64,000 bases of DNA from Rhodospirillales bacterium (lineage in GTDB: Bacteria > Pseudomonadota > Alphaproteobacteria > Acetobacterales > Acetobacteraceae), in contig JANXSM010000118.1 in the NCBI GenBank assembly GCA_025352665.1, positions 1 through 64,000 on the forward strand, written 5' to 3'. Made by a program: the position numbers and the translations under genes. The notes under the pieces are model-generated. The model was not told the origin of the DNA. It did not search any database and saw nothing but the letters and a program-made list of their open reading frames with translations. Every line of letters begins with the position of its first letter. Within the stretch, counting starts at the first letter, position 1. Below are positions 8,709 through 18,025 of the stretch, one piece after another.

Positions 8709-10529
8709 ATGAACCAGACAGACATCCAAGCCCCAACCGTGGCCAAAACCCAGCCCGGCGCCGAAATCCTCCTCCGCGCCCTCAAGGACGAAGGTGTAGA
8801 GGTGATTTTCGGCTATCCCGGCGGCGCGGTATTGCCGATCTACGACGCGATCTTTCAGCAGAACGCGATCCGCCACATCCTTGTGCGTCACGAGCAGGCC
8901 GCCGTGCACGCCGCCGAAGGCTACGCGCGCAGCACCGGGCGTGTCGGCGTGGTGCTGGTCACCTCCGGCCCCGGCGCCACCAACGCCGTCACCGGCTTGG
9001 TTGACGCACTGATGGATAGCATTCCCATCGTCTGCCTGACCGGCCAGGTCGCCACCCATCTGATCGGCAACGACGCTTTTCAGGAGGCCGACACCACCGG
9101 CATCACGCGTCCGGCCACCAAGCACAACTACCTCGTCAAGCGCGGCGAGGATCTCGCCCGCGTGGTGCATGAGGCCTTCTATGTCGCCCGGTCCGGCCGC
9201 CCAGGCCCTGTCGTGATCGACCTGCCGAAGGACATCCTGATCGGCCAGGCGCCCTATGCCGCGAAATCCGAGCAGCCGCATCGCAGCTACCGCCCACGGA
9301 CGGCGCCCGATGCGGAGCAGATCGCGCGCGCGGTGGCGCTTCTCAAAAGCGCCAAGCGGCCCATCATCTACAGCGGCGGCGGCGTCATCAATGCCGGCGA
9401 CCGTGCTTCGGAAGCTCTGGTGCGGCTGGGGCGCAAGAGCGGGTTTCCGATCACCAGCACGCTGATGGGCCTCGGTGCCTATCCGTCCAACGACCCGCAG
9501 TTCCTCGGCATGCTCGGCATGCACGGCACCTACGAAGCCAACATGACCATGCATGACTGCGATGTCATGCTCAATGTCGGTGCCCGGTTCGACGATCGGG
9601 TGACGGGACGGCTCAACGCGTTCTCGCCGGACAGCCGCAAGATCCATATCGATATCGACCCGTCGAGCATCAACAAGAACGTGCGCGTCGAAGTCCCCGT
9701 CGTCGGCGACGCGGGCCTTGCCCTAGAAGCGATCATCGAGGCCTGGGACAACGATCCCACGGTGCCCGATACCGCGGCGCTCGCCGGCTGGTGGCAGCAG
9801 ATCGAGGTCTGGCGCGCGGTTAAATGCCTCAAATTCACGCAGACGACCGCCAAGGGCGGCATCATCAAGCCGCAACACGCCATTCAGCGGCTGTATGACA
9901 TCACCCGCGAACTGGGCCGCGAAACTTATATCTCGACCGAGGTCGGCCAACATCAGATGTGGGCGGCGCAGTATTTCCGCTTCGACAAGCCGAACCGGTG
10001 GATGACCTCGGGCGGGCTCGGCACCATGGGCTACGGCCTGCCCGCCGCCATGGGCACGCAGATCGCCCATCCGGATGCGCTGTGCATCGACATCGCCGGC
10101 GAAGCCAGCATCCTCATGAACATCCAGGAAATGGCGACGCTTGCGCAATACCGTCTGCCGGTGAAGGTGTTCATTCTGAACAACCAGTACATGGGCATGG
10201 TGCGCCAGTGGCAGGAGCTGCTGCACGGCAGCCGCTATTCCGAGAGCTACAGCGAGGCATTACCCGATTTCGTCAAGCTGGCGGACGCGTTCCACGGAGT
10301 CGGCATGCGCGCCACCAGCATCGACCAGCTGGACGACGTCATCCGCGCCATGCTGGCCGAGCCGCGCGCCGTGATCGCCGACATCTGCGTCGATCAGACC
10401 GAGAACTGCTATCCCATGATCCCGTCGGGTGCCGCCCACAACGACATGATCCTGGGCCCCGAGCATGGTCCAGGGCTGCGCAACGGTGGCGCGTCCGGCG
10501 TCACCGACGAAGGGTTGGGCCTGGTCTGA
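8709..10529 (+). CDS. ilvB: Acetolactate synthase large (catalytic) subunit
   Basis: A 606-residue ThDP enzyme that condenses pyruvate to acetolactate, or with 2-ketobutyrate, in branched-chain amino acid synthesis. The three thiamine-enzyme domains are present. The ThDP-activating Glu is in VRHEQAAVHAAEGYAR, and the C-terminal motif ends LNNQYMGMVRQWQ. The metal-binding GDx motif reads GEAS near residue 464-467, so the usual Asp is Glu. FAD-site sequences are conserved in the central domain. It starts the ilvB-ilvN-ilvC operon, 34 bases after miaA. No attenuator fits in that gap. Confidence 0.97.
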   Translation: MNQTDIQAPTVAKTQPGAEILLRALKDEGVEVIFGYPGGAVLPIYDAIFQQNAIRHILVRHEQAAVHAAEGYARSTGRVGVVLVTSGPGATNAVTGLVDALMDSIPIVCLTGQVATHLIGNDAFQEADTTGITRPATKHNYLVKRGEDLARVVHEAFYVARSGRPGPVVIDLPKDILIGQAPYAAKSEQPHRSYRPRTAPDAEQIARAVALLKSAKRPIIYSGGGVINAGDRASEALVRLGRKSGFPITSTLMGLGAYPSNDPQFLGMLGMHGTYEANMTMHDCDVMLNVGARFDDRVTGRLNAFSPDSRKIHIDIDPSSINKNVRVEVPVVGDAGLALEAIIEAWDNDPTVPDTAALAGWWQQIEVWRAVKCLKFTQTTAKGGIIKPQHAIQRLYDITRELGRETYISTEVGQHQMWAAQYFRFDKPNRWMTSGGLGTMGYGLPAAMGTQIAHPDALCIDIAGEASILMNIQEMATLAQYRLPVKVFILNNQYMGMVRQWQELLHGSRYSESYSEALPDFVKLADAFHGVGMRATSIDQLDDVIRAMLAEPRAVIADICVDQTENCYPMIPSGAAHNDMILGPEHGPGLRNGGASGVTDEGLGLV

Positions 10530-10551
10530 CACCGGCCTGGAGTAGAATGTC

Positions 10552-11067
10552 ATGAGCACCATAGAAGCGGCCATCAGGTCGGCCACGATCTCCGTCGTCG
10601 TCGAGAACGAGGCGGGCGTGCTTGCGCGCGTCATCGGCCTGTTCGCGGGGCGAGGCTACAACATCGACAGCCTCACCGTGGCCCCGGTGGACGACGGTCG
10701 TGGCCGCAGCCGTATCAACATCGTAACCTCCGGCACGCCGATGGTGATCGAGCAGATCAAGGCGCAGCTCTCTCGGCTGGTCCCCGTGCACCGCGTGGCC
10801 GACCTCACCCAGGACGGCCCGCACATCGCCCGTGAAATGGCGCTGGTCAAGGTGATCGGCCAGGGCAACGCCCGCGCCGAGGCGCTGCGGCTGGCCGATG
10901 CTTTTCGCGCCCGCGTGGTCGACGCCTCGACCGAAAGCTTCGTGTTTGAAATGACCGGCCAGACCGAAAAGCTCGACGCCTTTGTCGAGCTGATGCGCCC
11001 ACTGGGCCTGGCCGAAGTCTCCCGCACCGGTGTCGCCGCAATGGCGCGCGGCACCCGTCTTATCTGA
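10552..11067 (+). CDS. ilvN: Acetolactate synthase small (regulatory) subunit
   Basis: A 171-residue regulatory subunit that raises ALS activity and carries valine feedback. The N-terminal ACT domain is clear (SVVVENEAGVLARVIGLFAGR then GYNIDSLTVAP). A second ALS_ss_C domain covers about residues 85-165 and ends GVAAMARGTRLI. It begins 22 bases after ilvB with GGAG 10 bases upstream of the ATG. Length and sequence match the ilvH/ilvN group. Confidence 0.96.
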   Translation: MSTIEAAIRSATISVVVENEAGVLARVIGLFAGRGYNIDSLTVAPVDDGRGRSRINIVTSGTPMVIEQIKAQLSRLVPVHRVADLTQDGPHIAREMALVKVIGQGNARAEALRLADAFRARVVDASTESFVFEMTGQTEKLDAFVELMRPLGLAEVSRTGVAAMARGTRLI

Positions 11068-11076
11068 TATCGTTAG

Positions 11077-12113
<1,037 letters not shown>

Positions 12114-12114
<1 letters not shown>

Positions 12115-13163
12115 TGGGGACCAGGGCGAATCCGGCCGGAAAGCTGCCGGCCGTGTTCGCCCTGGGTGTTCTGCTCAGTGCCTGCGCCCCCGGTGCTTCA
12201 AAGCCCCCGGTGGCGTCCGCGGCCCCGGTGGTGTTCAACCCTGTGCCGGCGCTCGATGTGCGCTCGCTGCCGGGTTGGGACGGCGAGTCGAAGGCTGCCG
12301 TCGTCGCGGCCTTTGCCGCTGGCTGCCCCAATCTTGACCAGAGCTTCGCCAACGCCTGCGCCGCGGCCCGTGCTGCAAAACCCGGCAGCGACTCAGCAGC
12401 GGGGTACGTGCTCGAGAGCTATTTCCGAGCCGAATATCTGGGCGCCACCCATGTCACCGGATATTTCGAGCTGACGCTCGCGGGAAGCCGCACGCCGGAC
12501 GCACGCTTCCGCTTCCCGGTGCTGCGGCCGCCCGCCGATCCGCGCTTGTACAGCCGCAACGAGATCATGAGCGGCATCCTGTCTACCCAGGGTCTCGAAC
12601 TGGTTTGGTTGCAGAGCGAAGCGGATCTATATTTTCTGCAATTGCAGGGCTCTGGCCGGGTAATCCTGCCAGATAACACGATGATCCGGGTGGGCACGGC
12701 CGCCAACAACGGGCACCCCCGCACGCCTCCTTCGAGCCTGTTCGGCGGCGCGCCGATCCCCGGCCACGACCTGTCGATCCCAGGCATACGCGCCTGGGCG
12801 GCCGCGCATCCGGACGATGCCCACACAAGGATGGAACGCGACCAGGCCTATGTGTTCTTCCGGACCACGCCGGACATCCCACCCCAATACGGCCCGTACG
12901 GTAGCTTCGGCCTGCCGCTGCTGCCGCTGCGCTCGGTGGCGATCAGCCCCAGCACCGCCCCGCTCGGCACGTTCCTGTGGCTGCAGGCGACCAACACCAG
13001 CGACAACACCCGCCTGCCGCATCTGGTGCTCGCACATGACACCGGCGAGCTCATCAGCGGCCAGGCCCAGTTGGATATGTTCTACGGCTGGGGCGCCCAG
13101 GCCGAACAGGATGGCGGCCATGAAAACAGCCAGGGAGCGCTCTGGGCGCTGCTGCCCCGCTGA
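12114..13163 (+). CDS. mltA: Membrane-bound lytic murein transglycosylase A (lipoprotein)
   Basis: A 349-residue MltA-family lytic transglycosylase that cleaves peptidoglycan with formation of 1,6-anhydro-muropeptides. The N-terminus has a lipobox LSAC with Cys24, which predicts an outer-membrane lipoprotein. The MltA domain includes FELQ-like VTGYFELTLAGSR and YFLQLQGSGRV, and the 3D domain near the C-terminus contains AHDTG and DMFYGWG. The ATG at 12114 overlaps the ilvC stop and starts the signal sequence; a longer in-frame start would sit inside ilvC. It is coupled to the chromate-transporter-like pair downstream. Confidence 0.93.
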
Positions 13164-13753
13164 TCCCGCCGGCCCCCATCGACGGGGCGGGCCCGGCTGG
13201 ACGGCCAAGCCTCGGCCTGCTGTTCGCTTCCTTCTTCATGGTGGGCATCAGCGGCTTCGGCAGCGTGCTGCCTTGGACGCGGCGTATGATCGTCGAGCAA
13301 CGGCGCTGGCTCGACGCCGCAGGATTCAACGACCTGCTGGCGCTTTGCCAATTGGTGCCAGGACCCAATGTGGTGAATCTCGCCGTCGTGCTCGGCGATC
13401 GGTTTCACGGCCCGATCGGGTCGGTCACAGCCGTCGCCGGCGTTACCTCCGGCCCGATGGCGATCGTGCTGACGCTGGCGGCCGCGTTGTCGCAGGTATC
13501 CAGTCTGCCCCTGGTCACCAACGCGTTTCACGGACTGGGCGCGGCGGCGGCGGGGCTGGTGCTGGCGACGACCCTCAAGATGGCGCATCCGCTGGCAGCG
13601 CCACGACCGCCGGTGACGCGCGACTGGCGGGCGATCGGCATGGCGCTGCTGGCCTTGGTCGCCATCGGCCTCCTGCGCCTGCCGCTGCTGGCAAGTCTGG
13701 CGGTGTTGGTGCCGGTGTCGGTCGGACTTCAACTGCTGCCGCGGCGCCGGTGA
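13160..13753 (+). CDS. Chromate-transporter-like protein, N-terminal-half type (ChrA family)
   Basis: A membrane protein matching one half of ChrA (short-chain CHR family). Conserved motifs are GISGFGSVLPWTRRMIVEQRRW and LCQLVPGPNVVNLAVVLGDR, followed by hydrophobic helices. Family similarity begins at about 13,211 (LGLLFASFF), before the first ATG at 13,238. In the open frame from 13,124 there is no ATG, GTG or TTG upstream of 13,238. The only candidates are CTG codons at 13,142 and 13,160, the latter overlapping the mltA stop. The start given here is therefore a guess. The stop overlaps the start of the second half. Chromate or another anion as substrate is unproven. Confidence 0.75.
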   Translation: MIPPAPIDGAGPAGRPSLGLLFASFFMVGISGFGSVLPWTRRMIVEQRRWLDAAGFNDLLALCQLVPGPNVVNLAVVLGDRFHGPIGSVTAVAGVTSGPMAIVLTLAAALSQVSSLPLVTNAFHGLGAAAAGLVLATTLKMAHPLAAPRPPVTRDWRAIGMALLALVAIGLLRLPLLASLAVLVPVSVGLQLLPRRR

Positions 13754-14274
13754 TGGAGCCCTATCTCGCTTTGGCCAGCGTGTTCGGACGGCTTGGTCTG
13801 CTCGCGGTCGGCGGTGTGCTGTCGGTACTGCCGGAGATGCAGCACCAGGCCGTGGAGGTGCATGGCTGGGTGACGGCACGAGAGTTCACATCGATGTTTG
13901 CACTGGCCCAGTCGGCTCCCGGTCCGAACATGATGGTCGTGCCATTGCTTGGCGCCCGCGTCGCAGGTTTGCCGGGCGCAGTCGTCGCAGCGGTGTCTTT
14001 CGTGCTACCGCCGGGTCTGCTGGTTTTCTGCGTGGGGCGGCTGTGGCAGCGCCTGCGCGGCAAACCCTGGCTGCACGACGTGCAGGCAGGTCTGACAGCG
14101 GTGACCGTTGGCTTGGTCGCAGCTGCAGCGTTGTTGCTGGCCCGCTCTGCCGCTGACAACTGGCAGGACTGGTTGGCGGTGGTGGCCGCGACAGTGATCC
14201 TGCTGCGTACCAGGTATAATCCACTCTGGGTAATGATCGGCGGCGCCGCTCTCGGAGCGGTCGGGCTGCTGTAA
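13753..14274 (+). CDS. Chromate-transporter-like protein, C-terminal-half type (ChrA family)
   Basis: A 173-residue membrane protein forming the second half of a split ChrA pair. The repeat of the family motif is seen as LLAVGGVLSVLPEMQ, TSMFALAQSAPGPNMMVVPLLG and the following glycine-rich helices. It begins with an ATGA overlap with the preceding gene, which indicates coupled translation and a heterodimer, as is known for short-chain CHR pairs. It ends before the repeat element at 14,359. Confidence 0.85.
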   Translation: MEPYLALASVFGRLGLLAVGGVLSVLPEMQHQAVEVHGWVTAREFTSMFALAQSAPGPNMMVVPLLGARVAGLPGAVVAAVSFVLPPGLLVFCVGRLWQRLRGKPWLHDVQAGLTAVTVGLVAAAALLLARSAADNWQDWLAVVAATVILLRTRYNPLWVMIGGAALGAVGLL

Positions 14275-14358
14275 CACTCAGGCGTGCTGCACAACCCACC
14301 GCCTAAACAAATGCTGCAACCGCGTTGGGGCAGTTGCAGCGTTGAGCAAATTACTGAC

Positions 14359-14463
14359 TAGAACGTGATGACGTCTGAGAGGCGGCGTCATCACGTTCTA
14401 GCTCTTCGTTTTATCGCGTGATTCAGACCCATCGGTGATTCCACGTTAGGTCATCACGCTCTA
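14359..14463 (-). repeat. Double-hairpin element, copy 1
   Basis: On the minus strand the element runs TAGAGC..., left hairpin (GCGTGATGACC paired with GGTC, bulge TGA, ATCACGC), an ATAAAACGAAGAG linker, then a right hairpin (AGAACGTGATGACG paired with its complement, loop containing GCCTCTCA). The ends are TA dinucleotides. The left end supplies the TAG stop codon of the CHAP gene. It lies between convergent genes. Other complete copies are at 18,758, 32,337, 52,057 and 57,964. Confidence 0.8.
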
Positions 14464-15270
14464 GCGGATGGAACGGACGGGCGCCTCAGCGACTTCATCA
14501 TACGAAGAAGCAAATGAAGGGGTCGGACGGTTGTAGGCATAGCCCGTGTCCGGGCGGTCGTAGATGAAACCGTAGGTCGGATAAACGCTGCCGTAATCGC
14601 CGCTATGGCTGAGGGCGACGCGGACCGCAGACCAGTCGTTGTTGGTCGATACATCGATCACCGATACGCCACGGCTGACGCCACCCTTGTTCGACCCTGG
14701 GCCGGCCCAGTTTGCGTGATCGATCTCGATCTGGCGGGAGTCGACAACGCGCGTGACGACGGCGACATGGCCGAGGCGCATGTGCCCGTTGGCGCGGAAA
14801 TTGAGAACGGAACCGCCTTCAGGCTGCTGGCCACGGGCATAGACGCCATTGGCGGCATCCCACCAATTGGCAGCGTTGCCTTTGAGCTCAATGCCGGTGG
14901 CGATGCGGGCGAACGGCACACAACTGATGCCGCCACTGGTGTAGCTCGTGCTGGCGTAGCGGGCCTTGCCGCCCTTCAGCAGCGTCTGTTTGGTGCCGAC
15001 GCTGCGGCCTGCACTGGCGCGGCTGATGGACTTGCTGGCGATAACAGCGTGGCCGATTGCTTTTGTCGTCATCACCCGGACGATTGGCAAAGCCTTTGCG
15101 GGGCTAGAAATGTTTCTCACCAACGGTTTCGCAGAAGAGGACGAACGCGAAGCCTTAACTGCTTCGCCATGTGGCCGGGCCGCCTCGGCCTGTGTCACGG
15201 CCAGCGGGCAGACCGCCAGCAATCCGACACCAAGCGCTACCGCGCGAACCCTAAAACCCCAAGCCAGCAT
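14461..15270 (-). CDS. CHAP-domain amidase/peptidase, secreted
   Basis: A 269-residue protein with a signal peptide (cleavage likely after VTQAEA) and a C-terminal CHAP domain. The presumed catalytic Cys is in GGISCVPFAR and the His in LGHVAVVTRV, with ANWAGPG near the third position. CHAP enzymes cut peptidoglycan peptides or amide bonds; the natural target here is not known. ATG at 15,270 is chosen because it begins the signal peptide (MLAWGFRVRAVALGVGLL); an upstream frame from 15,336 adds a Cys/His-rich stretch. The TAG stop is the end of the repeat element at 14,359-14,463. Confidence 0.85.
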   Translation of the reverse strand: MLAWGFRVRAVALGVGLLAVCPLAVTQAEAARPHGEAVKASRSSSSAKPLVRNISSPAKALPIVRVMTTKAIGHAVIASKSISRASAGRSVGTKQTLLKGGKARYASTSYTSGGISCVPFARIATGIELKGNAANWWDAANGVYARGQQPEGGSVLNFRANGHMRLGHVAVVTRVVDSRQIEIDHANWAGPGSNKGGVSRGVSVIDVSTNNDWSAVRVALSHSGDYGSVYPTYGFIYDRPDTGYAYNRPTPSFASSYDEVAEAPVRSIR

Positions 15271-15388
15271 GCTGCAGCCCCCTGTGTCATGCCTCACGAT
15301 ATGTTTCCGGTAGCAACACACGGTCGTGACTGGCAAGGGAGCGAACGAAATTCAACACGTCAGTAATGCATTTTTGGTAAGACTGCCC

Positions 15389-15446
15389 TGTGGATAACTC
15401 TGCAGGAACGGCAAACAATCCTATTAACAATTTCGTGTGTGGATCA
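15389..15446. promoter_or_regulatory. Two DnaA-box-like sites upstream of the CHAP gene
   Basis: The 274-base gap 15,271-15,544 holds TGTGGATAA at 15,389-15,397, the complement of the consensus DnaA box TTATCCACA, and TGTGGATCA at 15,438-15,446 with one mismatch, in the same orientation. The gap also holds the CHAP promoter. Two sites are too few to claim an origin; DnaA-dependent regulation is possible. Nothing else was recognised here. Confidence 0.35.
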
Positions 15447-15544
15447 ATGCAAAAATACCACGCCGCTGTTGCTTTAAAGGCACGGTGGCAACAACGGCGC
15501 GGTCGATTCGTGACCGGCAGATACGAAGTCCGCCAGAAACAGCC

Positions 15545-15895
15545 TTATTTACAGACCGTGACCATGATTTCCACAAGATGACGCGGGTCGGCCATGTTGG
15601 CCTGAACGCAGGCGCGGGCGGGTGCGCCATCTTCCGGCAGCCATTCCGACCAAAGCTTGTTCATGGCGTCGCGGTCGCGGATGTCCTTCAACCAGATCTG
15701 TGCCTGCAGCAGCCGGGTCTTGTCGGTGCCATGCGTTTCGAGGATCTCGTCGATCGCTGCGAGTACTTCGGCGGTCTGCCCCGAGATGTCCTTGGACAGG
15801 TCCTGCGCCGTGCAGCCCTGCAGAAAGACGAACCCGTGGTATTCGACGGCCTTGGACAGAATCTTGTTCGGCTCGGTGCGGATAATCTTGCTCAT
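15545..15895 (-). CDS. RidA/YjgF-family protein
   Basis: A 116-residue protein of the Rid (YjgF/YER057c/UK114) family, which includes enamine/imine deaminases. It starts MSKIIRTEPNKILSKAVEY, and the conserved GFVFLQGCTAQD and ETHGTDKTRLLQAQIWLKD segments are present. The residue expected to be the catalytic Arg of RidA sits in the region PARACVQANMADP, where ARACV resembles the family motif. It probably belongs to a Rid subfamily other than archetypal RidA. ATG 15,895 fits the family length; the longer frame upstream is low-complexity. Confidence 0.85.
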   Translation of the reverse strand: MSKIIRTEPNKILSKAVEYHGFVFLQGCTAQDLSKDISGQTAEVLAAIDEILETHGTDKTRLLQAQIWLKDIRDRDAMNKLWSEWLPEDGAPARACVQANMADPRHLVEIMVTVCK

Positions 15896-15959
15896 GCGGT
15901 GGCTCCTTCGTTGCGCGCCATCGGCTTGTAGTGAAGCGGCCACCCCGCCGTAAAGGCGG

Positions 15960-16328
15960 CTACGGCTTGGTGGGCGCCACCGGCGGGGCTGCGGTCTGTG
16001 CATTGTAGCAATCGTTCAGCGCCTTTTCGCGGGCATATTGGCCGCCCAGGCCCGCACTGAAGCTTGGCGCCGCGAGGCCGCCGGCATATTGCGGCACGGT
16101 GCCGCTGGCATAGGGCGTGTCGCGCGCGCTCGAAACGAAGGTGTCGGCCTTGTAAAGCTCGCCGCGGTTCTGCTGCAGGAACACCTCGTCGGTGCGCTGA
16201 CGGCAAGCCTGAGCCTGGCTCGCCGTTACCCCGGCCGGACGGGTGCCTGTGGAGCCCACGCCGCAGCCCGTGAGCGCTCCGAGGGAAACCAGGATGGTCA
16301 GGGCTGATGTCAGCTTCATTCTGGTCAT
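15960..16328 (-). CDS. Small predicted lipoprotein of unknown function
   Basis: A 122-residue protein with an N-terminal signal and lipobox LTGC (Cys about residue 22), so it is probably an envelope lipoprotein. The mature part is rich in Ala, Gln and Tyr (ACRQRTDEVFLQQNRGELY) and ends in a Pro/Ala tail. No domain was recognised. AGGAG lies 6 bases before ATG 16,328, which supports this start over ATG 16,319. It is followed by the RidA-like gene on the same strand. Confidence 0.7.
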   Translation of the reverse strand: MTRMKLTSALTILVSLGALTGCGVGSTGTRPAGVTASQAQACRQRTDEVFLQQNRGELYKADTFVSSARDTPYASGTVPQYAGGLAAPSFSAGLGGQYAREKALNDCYNAQTAAPPVAPTKP

Positions 16329-16675
16329 GGCGCGACTCCTGGAGCATGATTCGGCGATTGTGAGAAAAGCAGCCGGCTGTTCAACAGTTCCGCCCGCAGG
16401 ATCGTTTCGTCGAAATGCGCCTCCGGGGTCAATGGGGCGGTTGCGGTAAGGTCGGCCAGTCCGCGCGTGGCTCCCTCGGCGCCGGCCCAGCAGCGGGCCT
16501 CATAATCGGCCAGGGTCAGACCCGTCGGGCTGCCCTCCAGCCGGCTGAAGCGGAGCGGCCCTGCGGCCCCACGCCGCGTCGCCCCGCGCGGTACTGGCGT
16601 CAGATCGGTGGAGATTCGGTCGGCGGTGATGCCCATCGGAATGCCGGCCCGGCCCGGTTGTTCTGCGCTACCCAT
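16325..16675 (-). CDS. Hypothetical protein
   Basis: An open frame of 116 codons on the minus strand (alternative ATG at 16,636 gives 103). The C-terminal half looks protein-like: SPTGLTLADYEARCWAG and PLTPEAHFDETILRAELL would form helices. The N-terminal part is basic and less convincing. It would overlap the lipoprotein start by four bases (ATGA), as a coupled gene would, and it diverges from the amidase at 16,745. No family was recognised. It may be a real upstream partner of the lipoprotein. Confidence 0.4.
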   Translation of the reverse strand: MGSAEQPGRAGIPMGITADRISTDLTPVPRGATRRGAAGPLRFSRLEGSPTGLTLADYEARCWAGAEGATRGLADLTATAPLTPEAHFDETILRAELLNSRLLFSQSPNHAPGVAP

Positions 16676-16744
16676 GAACTGAACATGGACCCGCGATGCG
16701 GTTCGCACCACTGTTGCACGCACCGATAACGAGGCAGCTCCCCA

Positions 16745-18022
16745 ATGACTGACCGCCGCACCGCCGATCTCGCCGACCTCACCGCCACCGCTGCCCGCCG
16801 GTCGATCCGCGACGGCAGGCTGGATCCGCGCGATTTGCTGGAGGCCTGCCTCGCCCGCATCGCCACGGCCGAGCCCCGGGTGCGCGCCTTCGCCTGGTTC
16901 GATGCCGACCAGGCCCGCCAACAGCAGCCCTTGGCGGGGCCGCTGCACGGCATACCCTTTGCGGTGAAGGACGTGATCGATACCCAGGACCAGCCGACCG
17001 GCTACGGCTCGCCGATCTGGCACGGCCATCGGCCCCGCGCCGATGCCGCCGCCGTGGCTCTGGTGCGGGCGGCCGGGTCGATTGTGATCGGCAAGACTGT
17101 GACCACCGAGTTCGCCACCCGCCTGCCTGGCCCCACCACCAACCCGCACCATGCCGAACACACGCCCGGCGGCTCCAGCTCCGGCTCGGCGGCCGGGGTT
17201 GCCGCCGGCTTTTTCCCGCTGGCCTTCGCCACCCAGACCGCTGGCAGCATCATCCGCCCGGCAGCGTTTTGCGGCACGGTCGGCTACAAACCCAGCTACG
17301 GCATGGTGCCGCGGCTGGGCATGAAGGTGATGAGCGAAAGCCTTGACACCATCGGTGTCATCGCCCGCTCAGTCGCGGACTGTGCGCTGGGCGTTTCGGC
17401 CGCCTCCGGCCACGACCTCGGCGATCCCGACCAGCGCACCGGCGCGGCCCCGGTCATTGGCCTGTGCTCGCGGGTCGCAGGGGCTGTCGCTGCACCGGAG
17501 ACCCTGGTCCTGCTGGAACGCGCGGCCGAGTGCGTTGTCCGGTGCCATGCAAAAATCCGCCACGCCAATCTACCGGATGCGTTCGACGCGCTGGTCGACA
17601 TCCAGCCGCTCGTCATGCATGCGGAAAGCCATCAGTCCATGGCATGGGAGCTGAACACGAATGCGGACGGCATCAGCCCGGGCCTCGCCGAGCGGCTGCA
17701 CTGGGGCGGCACCCAACTCGCAGGCCTCGATGCCGCCCGCCAGGCCATGCGTGATCTGCAACGCCGATTCGATCAGGTGATGGAGGGTCTCGACATCCTC
17801 ATCACGCCCGCAGCCCCCGGCGAGGCGCCGGTCGGTATCGAATGGACCGGCGACCCGGCCTTCAACGCAGCCTGGACCGCACTGCACGTGCCTTGCGTGA
17901 CCATCCCCGTTGGCACTGGTCCGCAAGGCCTGCCGCTCGGCCTCCAGATCGTCGGGCGACGCGGGGACGATCGTGCGGTGCTGGCCTGGGCCGCCTGGGT
18001 TGCCCATGCGATGGCCGGCTGA
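16745..18022 (+). CDS. Amidase-signature-family amidase
   Basis: A 425-residue amidase-signature enzyme. The Ser-cisSer-Lys triad is visible: Lys75 in FAVKDVIDT, the cis-Ser in TPGGSSSGSAAGVAAG (about 144) and the nucleophile near Ser168 in TQTAGSIIRPAAFCG. It is not GatA by length and context, since gatB and gatC are absent. Substrate is unknown. It starts 70 bases from the divergent minus-strand frame and is followed after 3 bases by a DUF599 gene, so the two are probably cotranscribed. Confidence 0.9.
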   Translation: MTDRRTADLADLTATAARRSIRDGRLDPRDLLEACLARIATAEPRVRAFAWFDADQARQQQPLAGPLHGIPFAVKDVIDTQDQPTGYGSPIWHGHRPRADAAAVALVRAAGSIVIGKTVTTEFATRLPGPTTNPHHAEHTPGGSSSGSAAGVAAGFFPLAFATQTAGSIIRPAAFCGTVGYKPSYGMVPRLGMKVMSESLDTIGVIARSVADCALGVSAASGHDLGDPDQRTGAAPVIGLCSRVAGAVAAPETLVLLERAAECVVRCHAKIRHANLPDAFDALVDIQPLVMHAESHQSMAWELNTNADGISPGLAERLHWGGTQLAGLDAARQAMRDLQRRFDQVMEGLDILITPAAPGEAPVGIEWTGDPAFNAAWTALHVPCVTIPVGTGPQGLPLGLQIVGRRGDDRAVLAWAAWVAHAMAG

Positions 18023-18025
18023 GAC

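Noticed and set aside
15271-15544. Possible chromosomal replication origin
   Set aside because: Only two DnaA-like boxes, no AT-rich unwinding region and no typical origin genes nearby.
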